The position numbers and the translations under genes were made by a program. From the NCBI GenBank assembly GCA_013813825.1, contig JACCRA010000062.1:1-6175 (forward strand): a DNA stretch of 6,175 bases. The letters run 5' to 3'. This document shows, piece after piece, positions 5,677-6,175 of the stretch. Every line of letters begins with the position of its first letter. Position 1 is the stretch's first letter. The notes beneath the pieces are model-generated. The model did not search any database. It saw only the letters and a list, made by a program, of their open reading frames with translations, and was not told the DNA's origin. This stretch comes from Pyrinomonadaceae bacterium. Lineage in GTDB: Bacteria > Acidobacteriota > Blastocatellia > Pyrinomonadales > Pyrinomonadaceae.

Positions 5677-5719
5677 GTCCGCATTGTAGTGCAACGTAAA
5701 AGGGAGGGCAAGAAATTGC
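5677..5719 (-). promoter_or_regulatory. Promoter-like module B, upstream of the small membrane protein gene
   Basis: Read on the minus strand: GCAATTTCTTGC (again GCAA-N4-TTGC), then TACAATGCGGAC. TTGCCC (5711 to 5706) and TACAAT (5688 to 5683) are separated by exactly 17 bases and match the sigma-70 hexamers in 4 and 5 of 6 positions. Transcription would start near 5676, about 19 bases before TTG 5657 and just ahead of its AGGA. It shares both conserved ends with module A at nearly identical spacing, which suggests duplication or a shared regulator. Confidence 0.45.
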
Positions 5720-6175
5720 TGCGGATGCAAATTCGGTTGTCGGATCGAAGCAAACTACCCGTAACTATTTTCACTCGTCCGCGCCAGATGAAAGGAACCT
5801 GACACTTATGTAGGCACCAATTCTCATGAGGAGAGACGCCAAGTGTCTGGTTTTTACTGCATCCGCTGATACCGTAACTAATCGAACAGCAAGTCTTGAG
5901 AGCGGATTTCGGCGAGTCCTGTCTGGAGGCCACAAACTTGCTCCTCTGTCTTGGCTGAAAGAGAGTTGTCATCACCCGCAAAGTTACTCAAAGCGCGCAC
6001 CTCGTTCAAGTCGCGCGTTCGTCAGTTTCCTCGGACGAGAACGCTGGAGACTTCAAGCGGAAGACCTGCGAAGGGAAATAGTGTTATGTTCAGCCTTCTT
6101 CAGCCGCTTCACCGGAGGGTCGAAGTCTTGGACGGATTGCCTTCCCGGAAAAGAGAGTGGGTCTTAACCCAAGCC
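5720..6175. other. AT-richer stretch without a convincing gene
   Basis: GC content falls to about half (47-53% in the 60-base lines I counted), clearly below the flanking genes. Open frames exist on both strands, including 5826-6167 plus and the 5' extension of the small minus-strand frame. They lack ribosome binding sites, codon bias and recognisable motifs. I see no tRNA, rRNA or CRISPR pattern. No gene running in from the right edge on the minus strand stays open for more than about 90 bases. A small palindrome (TGGGT/ACCCA, 6158-6171) ends the window. It is probably intergenic DNA, possibly with decayed mobile-element remnants. Confidence 0.6.
5798..5850. repeat. Imperfect inverted repeat CCTGACACTT / AAGTGTCTGG
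   Basis: Arms at 5798-5807 and 5841-5850 agree in 9 of 10 positions across 33 bases. The left side, GGAACCTGACACTT, resembles what I recall of the ends of REP-like repeats handled by RayT/Y1-type transposases. This is a memory-based resemblance only. No transposase is present. Confidence 0.25.

Noticed and set aside
5685..5981. N-terminal extension of the small minus-strand frame up to ATG 5981
   Set aside because: Codons lose the G/C third-position bias, the protein looks random, and promoter-like module B lies within it.
5826..6167. Plus-strand frame of 113 residues
   Set aside because: No Shine-Dalgarno before ATG 5826, no recognisable motif, no codon bias, and composition near 50% GC.

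Overview
The window is GC-rich with strong G/C in third codon positions. It probably comes from an acidobacterium, perhaps of the Blastocatellia type. The main reason is the large minus-strand regulator, which joins an OmpR-type winged helix, a TolB-like domain and a TPR array; such proteins are unusually abundant in that phylum. The (TCATCCC)n heptamer repeat also fits what I recall of those genomes. The assignment is inference, not proof.

Left half, plus strand (2-3262): the 3' part of what looks like a small biosynthetic operon. It holds a 5'-truncated FabF-type ketosynthase with an intact Cys-His-Lys-His active site, a class I SAM methyltransferase translationally coupled to it (ATGA overlap), and, after a 172-base gap with two dyads, an FAD-dependent monooxygenase/reductase with a CGEF motif. 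A condensing enzyme followed by a methylating and an oxidising tailoring enzyme suggests assembly and modification of a fatty-acyl or polyketide product, possibly an alkylresorcinol- or quinone-like lipid. The product cannot be read from this window.

Middle, minus strand (3280-5166): a 628-residue winged-helix/TolB-like/TPR regulator, convergent with the oxidoreductase, with only 17 bases between the stop codons and no visible terminator. Just upstream of its start are three TTAARA half-sites at an exact 11-base period, the geometry used by OmpR/PhoB-type winged helices, so autoregulation is a reasonable hypothesis.

Right part (5167-6175): a control region, a short single-pass membrane protein gene on the minus strand (about 99 residues), and an AT-richer stretch of roughly 450 bases with no convincing gene. 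Two related modules of about 44 bases lie in the same orientation, one upstream of the small gene and one downstream of it, the latter being upstream of the regulator. Each contains GCAA-N4-TTGC, a TTGC that can serve as part of a -35 element, and TACAAT at a suitable distance. I read them as a duplicated, possibly co-regulated promoter. Nothing here is a complete, clearly new system. The most original signals are this duplicated promoter module, the 11-base-phased operator, and the frame-shifting heptamer repeat in the start region of the methyltransferase.
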